DNA of 64,000 nucleotides from Pomacea canaliculata (taxonomy: Eukaryota > Mollusca > Gastropoda > Architaenioglossa > Ampullariidae). The notes below the pieces were generated by a model. That model was not told the DNA's origin. It ran no database searches and saw only the letters and a list, made by a program, of their open reading frames with translations. Of the stretch, positions 39,345 to 52,335 are shown one piece after another. Positions within the stretch are counted from its first letter, which is position 1, and each line of letters begins with the position of its first letter. Where the stretch lies: NCBI RefSeq assembly GCF_003073045.1, contig NC_037601.1, forward strand, positions 3,317,872-3,381,871, given 5' to 3'. A program made the position numbers and the translations under genes.

Positions 39345-39752
39345 ATGGCGATCGTGATGAATGAGATGGATCAGAATCAGTTCCAACAGTGAAATAGATA
39401 AATGTACGTGCATAAACGGGAACCGATGTTGGATTATTACGACCGACAGTTGTTTTCAACGATTCTGATTCAACTGAAGGGATTAAACAAAAATTGTGGA
39501 AGAAATCAAAGACGACTTAAACTTCGACTTCCGACGAAAGCCAAGTCCAGTCCTATCCAGCAGGTGCTAATTGCCACTAATAGAAAGCTGTTATTTTATT
39601 CTAAACAAGGGTTCCCCAATGTTGTTGGCCGTGTTGTTGGGACTCGTATCAACATAAAGCCACCTACAAGTACATACGAGTATATCAGCCATGGCAGCAT
39701 GCACACTGATGTTAAAGTAGTCTGTGACTCACAGTATGGAGAGTTAAAATGA
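39345..39752 (+). pseudogene. PIF/Harbinger transposase fragment, copy B
   Basis: Better copy of the fragment at 28775. After an ATG and an early in-frame TGA, a 116-codon frame (39402-39752) shows REPMLDYYDRQLF, SPIQQVLIATNRKLLFYSKQ, then GFPNVVGRVVGTRINIKPP and VVCDSQYGELK. This follows the order of HARBI1-type transposases: the N-terminal part, then the first catalytic region (normally IDGTHI; here VVGTRI, so the aspartate is lost). Not functional. Confidence 0.7.
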
Positions 39753-41470
39753 GTTTTCAAGTTCCTTGGATCAGTGCATGTGTAAATAATAATATTTTGT
39801 TGTTATTATAAGAATATTTTTTCTTATGCTTATTTATGTAATAGTTTGAGTAAAGCGGATATTCCTGTTTTCAATCACAGTACATTAAATATTCTATTCA
39901 AAATTATTGTTTTAAAAGTTTGCGGAAACATCGCCCTGTTTGATGTTGTAGAGTGTGTGGGCGAACACTACCAACACCTCTGTGTAGCACTCAGATGAGA
40001 ACAAACTTTGTGCCTTTTCCAACACGACTATGCAACCATTACTCCGACGCACGACGATGACGATGATAACGATCACGTGAGATACACATCTTTACCACTT
40101 TACACGTGTCTCCCTAGGGTCTACTACTCCCTCTCGTCGAGATACAATCTATTAGAACAAGAAATTAATAGGCAAACAGGACCAAAAAAAAACGAAAAAC
40201 AAACGCGTAGAATTGTGTTTTTGCTTAACATCTTGTTACATTTATTGTTTTCAGTTTCAAATCCATATTCTCAGCGACATCTGGTATTTCTGATTCTGCT
40301 GTCAGATGGAGGAGAGCTTTAAAAAAAGTGAAATAAAATGGAATCTTTGTTCATTCAGTAAAAATTTGCTGTGAGACAGCGACACAGTTTTACATTTATG
40401 TAGCATTGCACTTTCAAGAAGAAAAATTTTGTTTCGTAAAAGCTTGCTGGATTAATATTTATATTTATATGTATATTATATTTATATTTGTGGAACGAGG
40501 ATCTTCGTTCATTTTTTTTTTTTTTTTTTTTTGCATACCTTCTGGATAGCATCACAAAATAAATGAATTTTGGAAATATGTATTTACCTTTATTGCAGAA
40601 TCTGCAGACACCGTTATTCTTTTTAAAACTTTCTGTCCCAAAATGATGAAGGTAGTAGAAAGGTGGTTAAATGATACTGTCATGGATCAGGATGTGATCA
40701 CTATTTTTAGCCTCTTTTTACTAAAATAGGACTATTTACCATTTTTGTGTTGTAATCAATGAGATATACCTATAGTGTGTTTACAAGAATGGATTCAGTA
40801 AGAATATATCTGTGACCCAACACCTAACTTCATTTTATATTCCTCACATTTTGGATGTTTCCGAACTGTCAGTACGACACCTTGTCCACTGTATTATGTT
40901 AACCTCGAACACCTGAACTCTCAGGGATTTTACTGTTTGTTGATGAGTGTAAGGAGTGAATGAGAGTAAATAATCCACTTGTATATTTATGATGCTATCT
41001 TTCTGATTTTTTAATATGAAGCAGTGACCATACCATAGGTGATTAATTCTGATCTTCGTGCGACTGGGTAGAATGTTAGTAGTGAAACTTTAGTCAGTTT
41101 TAGTCATCTTAATTTAATTATATTCCTTTTCTGTTCTTATCTCTTCCTGATGAAACAGGAAGCCAATGCCTTTTAGACGGATGTGGACATCAACATGGAC
41201 TCTTTGACGAAGTAGTAAGTCAGTAGATAGGTTCTAGATACTTAGAAAGAAGGGGAAGACAAAAAAGAAACAAACAAACGAACAAAGGAACGAAAACTAG
41301 GTATTTCCCGTTCATTGCATTTAGTATTTATTCGTCAGCTATACCTGTGAAAAAGCAGGCCATGCGCATAAAACTGCTGATCATAGCGGCTGTTTAAACT
41401 AAAATGAGCATAGCAAAAATTTTAATTGCAGTTGCTAGACATAAAGTAAAGCAACGAGAAGATGGAGACA

Positions 41471-44400
41471 TCAGTTTCGTTTCGAGTTCAGGTAGGCAAC
41501 TTCTGCCTGCATTCTCAAGGAGGTCGCTGATCCTTGGTAGAGGCCGCTGGTGACGAATAGCTGGAAGCCCATGTCACTCACACGGAAGTACGTGTCAACG
41601 GCATCAGGGACTCGTTCTCGGGGCGGAAAGTCCGTAAACAGGTGCCACTCCACCAAAAACTGCGGGACGGACGACAAGATCCCCGAGTCAAGAAGATCAC
41701 GAGTGACATTCCACTCATAGCCCTCAATGTCCATCTTAAGCACCGTCAGCTGCTCCTAAACAACAACAACAACAACAACAAAAACAACAACAACAACAAC
41801 CAATAACACAGTGCTTACAGTTGAGGTGATTACGAGAGCGTTTGTGTAGAACTGAATTCTAAGTTGTCTGAAATAAATGAAGACTACAAATGAGACAACT
41901 ATGTTTAGATATAAAACATCACCATAACATTTTTTTCAAACGTTACACACACCCCTCAATTAGAAACATTCCTCTTGTTCATGTTTAGTCACACAAGGCT
42001 CAGAAAAATTGTTAACATGCAAACCAGTGTGTTGACACAGAGTTCATATGGTTACACCAGATGGTAAATGTTAGCTGATCTTGTAATAACTTACATATAT
42101 ATATATATCTCGAACAAACACTGTTTTACACAATAACTAACTTGACCCCTAGAGGTCAGTACAAGTGACAGTTGTTCTAACCTTTCTGTGACCCAGGAGG
42201 TCAAGGATTGTCTGCAGACGTCTCATCGGCCATCCTTTGACCGCCGGGCGCTTTACAACATACTCATCGACTCTGGGTACAAAACGGTCATCGTCCTTAT
42301 CGCTGATGCCAATTCTTTTGAAGAAAACACGGTCCCCACGCTTGTGGTCAGGAGTGTCCAGCATGCTGCAACATGACAAACTCTGACAATGCTCTCCGTG
42401 TTACCCACTGCATGGATGATGAAAAGTGGACGTCACATCAGTTAGACCAAAGAACGTTTCAGGCTTTTTGTACCTCGTCATACCGTTTTATTATTACTCA
42501 AAAGGTTTTTATATTATTGATATTGTTACAAGATACAAAAGAGGCGTAAACGTTCAGAGCTAGGTTTGTTGAAGACTTTTGTTTCGTTAATTTTTGTTCA
42601 TTTAGTTTTGACTTTTTTGTTTCATTCTTAACTTTGTTTCTTTTTTTCATTTGCTTTCCCCATTTTGTGTAACAAGAGCTGTACGGGCGTTCTCCAGTCT
42701 TCTAACTGTGACTTTATTATTAATGTTGACCTCTCTATTCATTTTAGCTAATGTTATCTGACTTTCCTTCCTTGTAATGGTGTCAGCCTCTTGCCACTGA
42801 TCAAATACAGTCTGAGTACTAACATGTGGAAATTTAACTCTGTTTCCGTATCACTCTCATTCTCTCTCCTTTTGCCACTGTTAAGTTTACTTCTACAAAA
42901 TGAAAGCATTGCAATTAAAAGATTAATTTTGATAATCTTCCGAAAATTGTTAGTGATTGTGATATTTTACCTGGGATCAAAGGAGTAGACGGTGCATCCT
43001 CTGCCTGCCATCGCGTCATCAAAGCGAAAGTCATTGTCAATGCTGAAAATATATTTTACAGATTGGTGTTCATTATTTTTTTCGAAGATAACCTCGTTTT
43101 GTAATGTTATACATAGGCATCTCTGTCTCTCAAGCCTTAAATTGCGAAAGAAAAATGTACACATGTGTTTGTCAATATAGTGTGTGTGGTGTGTGTGTGT
43201 GAGGTTGTGTACGCGCACGTGCGAACATAGCAAAATACTTTCAAAAGCAAAATCTATAAGATCATTTCGAGCTTTAGTTAGTTCATTTTATTTTTGTGTA
43301 ATATCACTTTCATTTTTTCCTTGGTAATTTTGTAATCTTTCAAAATCTTAAGTACACTCTATGGATTGTAATACTCTAATGACATTAAAAATGGAGAAGA
43401 AGAAATTTAGAAGAATCATCCTGGTAACACCTTATAAAGTCAATGATCTTATTGAAGGAAAAATATAAGTGCAAGAGATTTAGTAAAGTATATAAATCTC
43501 ACTGATTTACAATTATGACCTAATTGTCCCTTAACCAGTTTAAATTAAATAAAATTATGAAAAATGATATCGGAAAACAGAAACAACCTGAACAATTAGG
43601 CGGATGAGATATTTGTTATATATGTTTCATTTTAAGCGATGTGAGTACTAGCAGATAATGACACTTTCCTGAGAAGCGAATGATTTTCACCAAAATGGAA
43701 GACAAAAAAAGTTCAGTATCTTCACAGACTTACCCAAAGGAGTACACTAAACAGTTGTTCTGAGGTACAAGGCTTCTGGTCAAAGCAGACAGGCCAGTTT
43801 CCCATCCATCTGATGTCCTTGCAGTTGTACCTTCTCACTGTCCAGTCACTGAAACAAAACTTTCACCGTTTGTACATGTATAATTAGTTTGGCTAGAACA
43901 CTCATTGGATGTCACTACAAAATATCAAAGTCATTTATAAAGAGAGACAGGTTAGTAGTTGTAGAAAGTTATAAATTTTTGTGACAACCATTCATCATAA
44001 ATCCTGAACTGCCTGTAACCTGCAATTTATGTTCAGATGTCTTTATAATTTATAACTGGTCCCCAAGTGCTGAAGGTAACACTGACATTCGTGTTTCTGT
44101 ATTTTTCATTCACCTGTCATCCGTCGTTGAGCCCTAGAATGTTAAAATGTGTCTGCTTTATTTTGTTTGTTTGTTATTGTATACCTTCCATATCGCAGGC
44201 CCGTCCCCACCATGGAACCGTCCTCAAGGCTCGTTTATCGGCCGCTGACAACACAGAGAATAGATGTTTGATAAAACGACTACACCTTTGAGGATTCTAG
44301 CTCAGCTCTACCTTCTTGTATTTGCATCTTCTTTGTTGTCGACTGTTTATTATCTGTAATCTTTCTCACGAGTAAAGTTAATTAATCTAGTAATTAATAA

Positions 44401-44667
44401 TATTTTTAACAGCTATTTCATAAACAGCTGGTTTTCAGTTATCATCAATGCATCAAGATCTTAACATTGTCACTTATGTGTGTAGAACTTTCCAACAATT
44501 TTGTTACTGTAATACTGACCTCTCCATGCAGAACAAATGTCCTCATTGTTGTTTTCCAAAGCCGTGTTGCTGAAGGGTACAAAGAAATAAACGACAGACA
44601 CTAGTGCAAGAATTGTCATGAACACAATGCTGGTCCATCTAAACTGCTTGAAAATGTTAATCGCCAT
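41471..44667 (-). pseudogene. METTL24-like copy 5 (exon 2 and 3 frameshifts)
   Basis: Exons: 44520-44667, 44185-44244, 43734-43848, 42971-43042, 42182-42365 and 41471-41755. Exon 1 encodes a short stem and an anchor similar to copy 6 (FKQFRWTSIVF). Exon 2 is 60 nt: one A is missing before the donor (GGAAG then GTATAC). Exon 3 is 115 nt: one base gained in the segment for CFDNNLV, which becomes CFDQKPC. The two shifts do not compensate, because the frame set by exon 2 meets TGA early in exon 3. Exons 4, 5 and 6 remain open (GRGCTVYSFDP, HKRGDRVFF, LKMDIEGYEW). Likely pseudogene; alternative splicing around exons 2 and 3 cannot be excluded. Confidence 0.75.
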
Positions 44668-46347
44668 TGACTGCAAAGAAAAGCAAGATCTTAGTTGTGC
44701 AAACAATAGCACCACAAGTCAAGAAATTTGATGAGATCAGACAAAAGAATTTCTTTAAAAAGTGTATAATATCATTTGCTTTTATTTGACCCCCGGAGTG
44801 AAAGGTCGCACCACTGAGTTTCCCACGAAGTTCACCACAGATGGAGGGATGAGGTGTATGGCTTCGTTGTATTGGTAACCCTGTTGCCGTGTTAGATGAT
44901 TGGATTCTGTGGGACTGATTAACACTTCTCTACAACATTCCGGCTTCGTGTGAAGAGAACAATGTGCTCCCCAGCCACGACCTGTAACTTGCATGTTACT
45001 CTTTGTGAGATCAATGGCTCTTCTAACACAGCACGTGACTCCACTGAATTATTAAAGCTCACTTACTTGGCAATGGCTTCTCCAACGTCCCACGAACTCA
45101 GTCTCCTTCCACCGGCATGGCCGCTCCTCTACCCTCTCCGCTTCTCCCCCTCCCCGCTCTCTGACGTCAACTCCTTTGTCGTCACCTCCTTTTGACGTCA
45201 CATCATTTTACGTCATTTATGAAGCTCTTTGATCTGTCCACACGCCAGGATCAGGCGCTGGCTCTCGCGGACTTTACTCACACAGACCACTCGACCATTT
45301 AGGACACGTCCATCATTCACATCCTTTCATCCGCTCACGTGCTCAGATCCTAGCACTCTGAACAGGTCCCTGACATCTGTATATTTAAATTTGTGGGACA
45401 GTGATCTTCGTTCAATTTTCGTTGCATACTTTCTGGATAGCATCACAAAATAAATGAATTTGGGAAATATGTATTTACCTTTATTGCAGAATCGGCAGAC
45501 ACCGTTGTTCTTTTTAAAACTTTCTGTCCAAAAATGATAAAGGTAGTAGAAAGGTGGTGAAATTATACTGTCATAGATCAGGCTGTGCCTCGCTATTTTC
45601 AGCCTCATTTTTACTAAAATAGGAATACTGTATTTACCATTGTTATGTTGTAGTCGATGTGATATTCGTATATTCTGCTAAGTGTGAATTCATTTGTAAT
45701 GGAAGTACAGAAAGGAGACTATACACAAAATTATACTAGACGATGAATCGCAAGCCAGATCTTTCACTACCAACATGGATACCATAATTATAAGCAGCTT
45801 CTTTCACACACTGAGTGTTATTTTGCTTTGTGTAACAACTTAACAAGAGATATTTACGGAAGAGATCTGATTAATAAATGATTAAAGAAAATCTGATCTG
45901 AAAATGTTTTTTCCAGATAATAAAAAATATGATTCATTTAGTTTCACTTCGTTTTACCAGAGGCAGTTTCTAATTGAATTCTCGAAACCGTCACCAAATG
46001 AAATCCACGACTGCCAGGGACGAAAAAACAGGAAGCCGATGACTTTCAGACAGATGTGGACACCAACATGGACTCGTAGACCAAGTGGTAAGTCAGTAAA
46101 CATGTGCTTCTCTAGATTCTTAGAAAGGAGGGGAAGGTAAAAAAAGAAACAAACGAACAAACAATCAAAAACTAGTTATTTCCCATTCACTGCATTAATA
46201 TCTAACGGTCAGCTATACCTGTGAAAAAGCAGGCCATGCATCATCTAACTGCTGATCATACCGGCTGTTTAAGCTAAAATGAACATAGTAACAATTTTAA
46301 TTGATGTTGCTGGACATAAAGTAAAGCAAAGAAAAGAGATGGAGACA
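44668..46347. other. Spacer between copies 5 and 6
   Basis: 44760-45380 is unlike any other flank and shows nothing I recognise. 45383-45605 and 46000-46330 match the 3' flank of copy 5 (40455-40690 and 41150-41460). The dispersed ~100-bp motif (TTTGTAATGGAAG...GCAAGCCAGA) is at 45685-45775. Confidence 0.55.
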
Positions 46348-48895
46348 TCAGTTTATCTTCATGTTAAGGTAGGCAACTTCTGCCTGAATTCTAAAGCGGG
46401 ATGCGGAATGAAATCCATGTTGAACACCGCCGGTGACGAATAACTGGAAGCCCATGTCGTTCAGCCGGAAGTACGTATCAACGGCATCAGGGACTCGTTC
46501 TCGAGGCGGAAAGTCCGTAAACAGGTGCCACTCCACCAGAAACTGCGGGACGGACGACAAGATCCCAGAGTCAAGAAGATCACGAGTGACGTCCCACTCA
46601 TAGCCCTCAATGTCCAGCTTAAGCACGGTCAGCTGCTCCTAAACAACAACAACAACAACCAATAACACAGTGCTTCTTCATAGTTTGCAGTTGGGGTGAG
46701 GACGACAGTGTTTGTGTGGAACGCAATTTTTGAAATAAACAAAGACTTCAAATGAGACAATCCAACTGTATTTAGATATAAAACATTACCCTAACATATT
46801 TTCAAATGTCACATACACCTCTCAATCAGAAACTTTCCCCTTACTTGTACTTAAGTTTAGTGATAATGCCTCAGTAAGACTGGTAATGTTCAAACCTGTG
46901 TGTTGACACAAAGTTCATATGGTTACATCCGATGGTAAATGCTAGCTGATGTCTCAGACACATCGTATCTTGTAAGACCTTACATATTAATATCACACGG
47001 ACACTCTTTTACATAAAAACTAACTTGACTCATAGAGGTCAGTACAAGGGACAGTTATTCTAACCTTTCTGTGACCCAGGAGGTCAAGGATTGTCTGCAG
47101 ACGTCTCATCGGCCAACCGTTGACCGCCGGGCGCTGTTCAACATACTCATCGGCTCTGGGAACAAAATGGTCGTCGTCCTTATCGCTGATGCCAATTCTC
47201 TGGAAGAAAACACGGTCCCCACGCTTGTGGTCAGCAGTGTCCAGCATGCTGCAACATGGTAAACTCTGGTAATGCTCTCCGTGTTACCCACTGCATGTAT
47301 GATGAAAGATCTGTGTCACATAAGTTACACCAACCAAAGTTTCGGCGGTTTTGTTCGTCGTCAAGCCTTTGTATGATTATTAAAAAGGTTTTTATTTTAT
47401 TTATTTTGTTACAAGATACAAAAGAGGCGTAAACGCAAAGGGCTAGTTTCGTTTAAGCCTTTTGTTCTGTTATTTTTTGTTCATTTAGTTTTGACTTTTT
47501 GTGTTACATTCTTAACTTTGTTTTTTTTTTTTTTTCATTTGCTTTTCGCATTTTGTGTACTGATGTGGAAATTTAAGTCTTTGAATCCCTCTCGTTCTCA
47601 TTCTCTCTCGCTTTGCCACTGTTAAGTTTACTTCCACAAAATGACAACATCATCATTAAAAGATTGATTTTGATAACCTTTTGAAAATTGTTAGTGATTG
47701 TGAGTTTACCTGGGATCAAAGGAGTAGACGGTGCATCCAATGGCTGCCATCGCGTCATCAAAGCTAAAGTCATTGTCAATGCTGAAAATATATTTTACAG
47801 ATTGGTGTTTATTCTTATTTTTATTTTCCAAGATAACCTACTTTTGTAATGTTGTACATAGGAATCTGTGTCTCTCAAGACTTAAATTGCGGAAGAAAAA
47901 TGTACACATGTGTTTGTCCCAAAAGGGAAGACAAAAAAGTTCCAGTAGTTTCACAGACTTACCCAAAGGAGTACACTAAACAGTTGTTCTGAGGTACAAG
48001 GTTATTATCAAAGCAGACAGGCCAGTTTCCCATTCGTCTGTTGTCCTTGCAGTTGTACCTTCTGACTGTCCAGTCACTGAAACAAAACTTTGTACTACAA
48101 ACCGTTTGTACATGTTTAATTAGTTTGGCTAGAACACTCATTGGATGTCACTACAAAATATCAAAGTTATTTATAAAGAGAGACAGGTTAGTAGCTGTAG
48201 AAAGTTATTAATCTTTGTGACAACCATTCATCATAAATCCTGGACTGCCTGTAACCTGCAATTTATGTTTAGATGTACATTATTTATAATTTATAACTGG
48301 TCCGCAAGACCTGTAGGTAACACTGACATTCGTGTTTCTGTATTTTTCATTCACCTGTCATCCGTCGTTGAGCCCTAGAATGTTATAATGTGTCTGCTTT
48401 ATCTTATTTGTGTTTGTTATTGTATACCTTGCCATATCACAGGCCCGTCCCCACCATGGAACCGTCCTCAAGGCTCGTTTGTCGGCCCCTGACAATACAG
48501 AAATAGTGTTCGATAAAACGACTATACCTTTGATGATTCTTCTAGCTTTGTTGTAGACTGTTTATTATCTACCATCTTTCTCAATAGTAAAATTAATTAA
48601 TCTAATAATTAACAATACTTTTAAGAGGTATTTCATAAACAGCTGCTTTTCTTTCCTATGTTTTCATCAATGCATCAAGTTCTTAACATTGTTACTTCTG
48701 TGTGTAGAACTTTCCAACTATTTTGTTACAGTAATACTGACCTCTCCATGCAGAACAAATATCCACATTGTTTTTTTCCAAAGTAGAAATGTCTGCCATG
48801 TTGTGGAAGGGTACAAAGAAATAAAGGACAGATACTAGTCCAAGAATTGTCACGAACACAATGATGCTCCATCTAAACTGCTTGAAAATGTTCAT
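46348..48895 (-). CDS. METTL24-like SAM methyltransferase, copy 6 (intact)
   Basis: Six coding exons: 48742-48895, 48428-48488, 47963-48076, 47710-47781, 47065-47248 and 46348-46638, together 876 nt (291 residues), all in frame. The start used by other copies has become GTG here (48899-48901), so I take the next codon-3 ATG, giving MNIFKQF. Anchor at about 11-30, PWWGRACDM near 62-70, YSFG at 107-110, GCTVYSFDP near 125-133, HKRGDRVFF near 140-148, LKLDIEGYEW near 201-210, EWHLF near 229-233. The C-terminal part is two residues longer and distinct (TGGVQHGFHSASRFRIQ). Exon 1 and exon 5 donors are GTCAGT and GTTAGA. It is the most compact copy, with introns of about 190-460 bp. Confidence 0.85.
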
Positions 48896-49427
48896 CGCCA
48901 CTCACTGCAAAGAAAAGCAAGATCTTAGTTGTGCAAACACAATTTTAGCTGATTGTTTATATTTATAAAACAATAGCACCACAAATCAAGAAGTTTGATG
49001 AGATCAGACATAAGTATTTATTTTAAAAGTGTATAAATCATTTGCTTTTCTTTGAAATTGTCGTTTTTACATTAACAGCTTAGTGACTGATTATTTTGGA
49101 ATACATGCATGACACTTTTTCTATAAACAAAAATAATTTTATCAAACCTATATCCTATAAGAAAAAAAATTAAACCCTGCTTGTCGACAGAGAATCTTTC
49201 CATACGCACGTCTCTGCTCAACCAAGTACTGATAGTATACAACAGTTTATTTAAAAAAAAGTTTAGCCAAATTCATCCTTGATTTTACTTCATAGTTTCA
49301 AGCTCTCCAACTAGCACTATATTTGGACAAAAAATTGGACTAGTATGATTAGTCCTTAACTTGTTGTGACTAGTACACTAGTTCTCACTGTTTCATTGCT
49401 ATCTAGAGTAGGAATCATCGTCACTGT

Positions 49428-49990
49428 TTAAAGACCAACCTCGATGGTTTGCTTTTTTTTGTAGATACCGGTAGATATAGGAAATATAAACCTAACCTGT
49501 AAATTTCAGCCTCTAAAACTCATCCGTTAATTAATTATCCGGTAGAGAAGTGCGCGACTCGCACCTGCAATCGACGCTAACAGTGTGTTACGTCACGTTG
49601 GTACACCATTCACACCATTGCCAGCAGTCAACACCAATCAGAGAGGAGAAGCGACAGTTCGGGTTATTCGGATTTGACAGTCTGCATTTCCCCTACCAAA
49701 GTAGACTGTCAAATCCGAATAATCCGAACTATCGCTCATTCTCTGTGATTGTTGTTGACTGCTGGCAATGTCGTGAATGGTGTACCAGCGTGACGTAGCA
49801 CACTGTTAGTTTGACGTAGCACACTGTTTGCGTGACGTAGTGCAGTTTCTGGAGCTCATTGATCGCAGGTGCGAATCGTGGCAGATAATGAATTAACGGA
49901 TGGGTTTTAGAGACTGAAATTTACAGGTTAGGTTTATATCGCCTGTATCTACTGATATCAAAAAACACAAACAGTCAGGTTGGTCTTTAA
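49428..49990. mobile_element. 563-bp palindromic (foldback) element with TTAA ends
   Basis: The left half (from TTAAAGACCAACCT) is the reverse complement of the right half (to AGGTTGGTCTTTAA) over roughly 250-280 bp per arm, with the centre near 49697 where TTCGGATTTGACAGTCT meets its complement. Both ends abut TTAA, compatible with a piggyBac-like TTAA target. The right arm has extra TGACGTAG repeats (three spaced copies at about 49789-49838). No coding capacity. Part of each arm recurs in introns of copies 1, 2 and 4. Confidence 0.85.
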
Positions 49991-51469
49991 CGACCGCTTG
50001 TCTGGTAGGTGGCAGTTCGTTCACCCGGTGTTACAGTTAGATAACCTACATGCCTCTAGAAGATAACACTGATAGTGTGCGTGTAACAAAAGCGTGCACT
50101 TCAAATAGTTTACGAGGAAGAAGGAAATCCTGATACCAGTCAGGAAACGAACAAATAAATGAATTAATGAACTGGCAGATTTTAACTTCCGGTGTTCTGT
50201 AATCAGATAGTTGATCAACAGTCATTCTGAATCAGTATTTATCAGAAATATAAGGACTCCCTTTAGTATAGACATGGTGGCCTAATAGTGGACTGACCTG
50301 CTCAACCATTATGGCTCCTCACTGGTGTCATTTAGGTCTTGACTCAAAGAGCAAGGTTGAGTGTACCGATAGTGGAGTGAAATGAGATGTAAGTACTGCT
50401 GTAGGTACACCATGTCTGTCTGCAAAGCCAATCGTCACCGCAATTCATTCCACGTGACATTCACTTCATCAGCTCTACTGGTCGTGAACTTGTAAAAGCT
50501 TAAGGTGACCTCAGGTCACCAGCTTTAGTTGCTAGGAAAGAGTGTGTGCCATTGGAGAAATGATTCTGGACCAACAATAATTGTTCTACTAATATCTTTT
50601 CAATATTAAATCCTTCTCTGATCCAACACATTCACACTGTTTTTATACTGAATGGACAAGAATACCCGTGTTACTACGTGTCACATTCGGAGATAATGTC
50701 AGGAAAATGTTCTCCAAATGTCAGACAGTGTGAATAATCCGCCTAGCATGTCGGTGACAGGCTTTTCAGTCACCTGAGTCAGGATGAGAAAGCACTCACC
50801 AGATGTCATTACTCTATCATAGTCTAGTTCCACTGACTGGATGGTAAATAAAATTCTGATTGCTTTGATTATCTAGAAAATCAGCAGCAACTCTGACAAT
50901 GAAGTATTGTGAGACATACTCAGTCTCTCCAGCAAAAAGTGTATTTATGTGTTTTCAGCTTGAAATCTCTCTGCAAGATTTACTACATTTGAATTTCCAG
51001 CAACTGAGAAATTAAGAACACTGTGATTGATAAAAATACAGAAGAAATAAACAACTCAAAGTGCAACAACTATCTAAATTATTACTCTTTCAGTTCGCGT
51101 GTAATACAAAGAAAAAAAAAAACAACACACGCGCACACTTACCCTAGAATGCTGAAATTTGAACATTCAGTCAACGGTTTGAGAGAGTGGCCAAGTATTA
51201 ATCCTGTTTTGTGTAAACTACACATATCCTCCACACCACACATCCATGGCTGGGGAAACTGACCTAATTTGAATCTGATAATTTTTAAATTTTCCTCTTG
51301 TCTGTGTTCGTCAGTCTGATAAGAGAACAACCAATCATGGCTCCCCTCTCTAATCTGACTGATAACAGCCTGACTCCAATCGTGTTATACAATCCGACTC
51401 CTCGATATACAAGGGTTGTGAAGACAATTCAGCAGCAACCTTCATGTGGTGATAGATGTATCAGACATC

Positions 51470-51647
51470 TTAGACACGAGTTGTCCGTACTCAGTCCCAC
51501 ACTTACCTCCCCTGTCTTTGTCCTTTGACTTCTAGCAGGGAGACCACCACCCTCCTTGCAGACAGGTGTGGGTGTCCAGTGTCATGCTGTGGACCGTCTC
51601 TCATACCTGTCTACGCTGTTAATCGGTGTCCAGATGCATTCCGACAA
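51470..51647 (-). promoter_or_regulatory. Conserved segment with splice donor, candidate leader exon of copy 6
   Basis: Nearly identical to 13880-14062. On the minus strand, CAAAGACAGGGGAG is followed by GTAAGTGTGG with the boundary at 51507. It lies 2.6 kb upstream of exon 1 of copy 6, beyond the palindrome. See the matching entry for the reasoning and the alternative of a dispersed repeat. Confidence 0.4.
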
Positions 51648-51715
51648 GTTCACTCAGTGGTTTAATTAAATTTTCTTTCTAGCTAGGAAAGGGACTGCTG
51701 CTATTTTTTCATGGA

Positions 51716-51964
51716 CTACCAGAGGTAAATGGCAAAGAGATGTGCTATCCCTGGATTGTTATCAGCCAAAAGTACAGAAAATCTAAGGTGAGATGAAAAT
51801 TTATCGGTGGAATATACTCTCCTCAAATCGCTATACCCAGGACAAACAAGTACAAAGTGAGGTTCAGTCTCATCACAGAAACAAAAATGACATTGCATAG
51901 ACAACTGTTGTTTACAGTACAAACATTTATTACACTGAAAGTCGTTATACCTAATCTGAATCAA
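51716..51964 (-). mobile_element. LINE C-terminal zinc-knuckle-like fragment
   Basis: The frame contains CxxC, then ETEPHFVLVCPGYSDLRRVY. The C-x2-C plus H-x4-C arrangement in a 'E.EPHF...CP.Y..LR' context is typical of the end of some invertebrate non-LTR retrotransposon polymerases. It may belong with the polymerase fragment just to its right, with the middle deleted. Confidence 0.45.
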
Positions 51965-52084
51965 AGGTGTATCTGAAACCTATATTTCTGAGGTCAGAGA
52001 GATATGGACTATGCGAATTAGCCGTTTCAAAAGAAGAATATACAGAGAAACATGTCACTGGTGACTTTATTGTGCCAGTCCTGT

Positions 52085-52335
52085 TGATGACAGATTAAAA
52101 CTCAATTTTAAACTATTGTGTTTTCTGTAAGCCGACTGGAATGGATGAAGATGATTTTGCTCCACATGTACAATAAGCTGATAAAAACTAATCTTTTCCA
52201 GAATTTTGGACAGAAGGATAGGTTTGAAACATTTCTGTAATATCTTAATCAGATGGTTTCTTTATAAACGAGTGGATGATCTCAAGGGGAAAGTGTCCAG
52301 ACATGAGGGAAGCATTTATGATGTCAGTTAAATTC
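52085..52335 (-). mobile_element. LINE reverse transcriptase N-terminal fragment
   Basis: On the minus strand, FLNLTDIINASLMSGHFP (near 52310), then after a frame change ILLSKILEKISFYQLIVHVE and HPFQSAYRKHNSLKLS (52200-52100). This corresponds to the segment around 'YRPIS.L..LSKILEK...QL..H......Q.AYR..HST' at the start of LINE polymerase domains. It lies just beyond the 3' end of copy 7. Confidence 0.7.

Larger units (their letters stand above)
36125..41470. other. Spacer between copies 4 and 5
   Basis: 36125 to about 40300 is the duplicate of 25789-29830. It holds a LINE ORF1 fragment (36642-36990) that copy 3's flank lacks, GTT and ATC microsatellites, hAT remnant (38586-38870), a 173-bp MITE (38938-39110) and a Harbinger fragment (39345-39752). 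From about 40455 the sequence matches 45383-45605 and 46000-46330, the 3' flank shared by copies 5 and 6. Confidence 0.6.
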
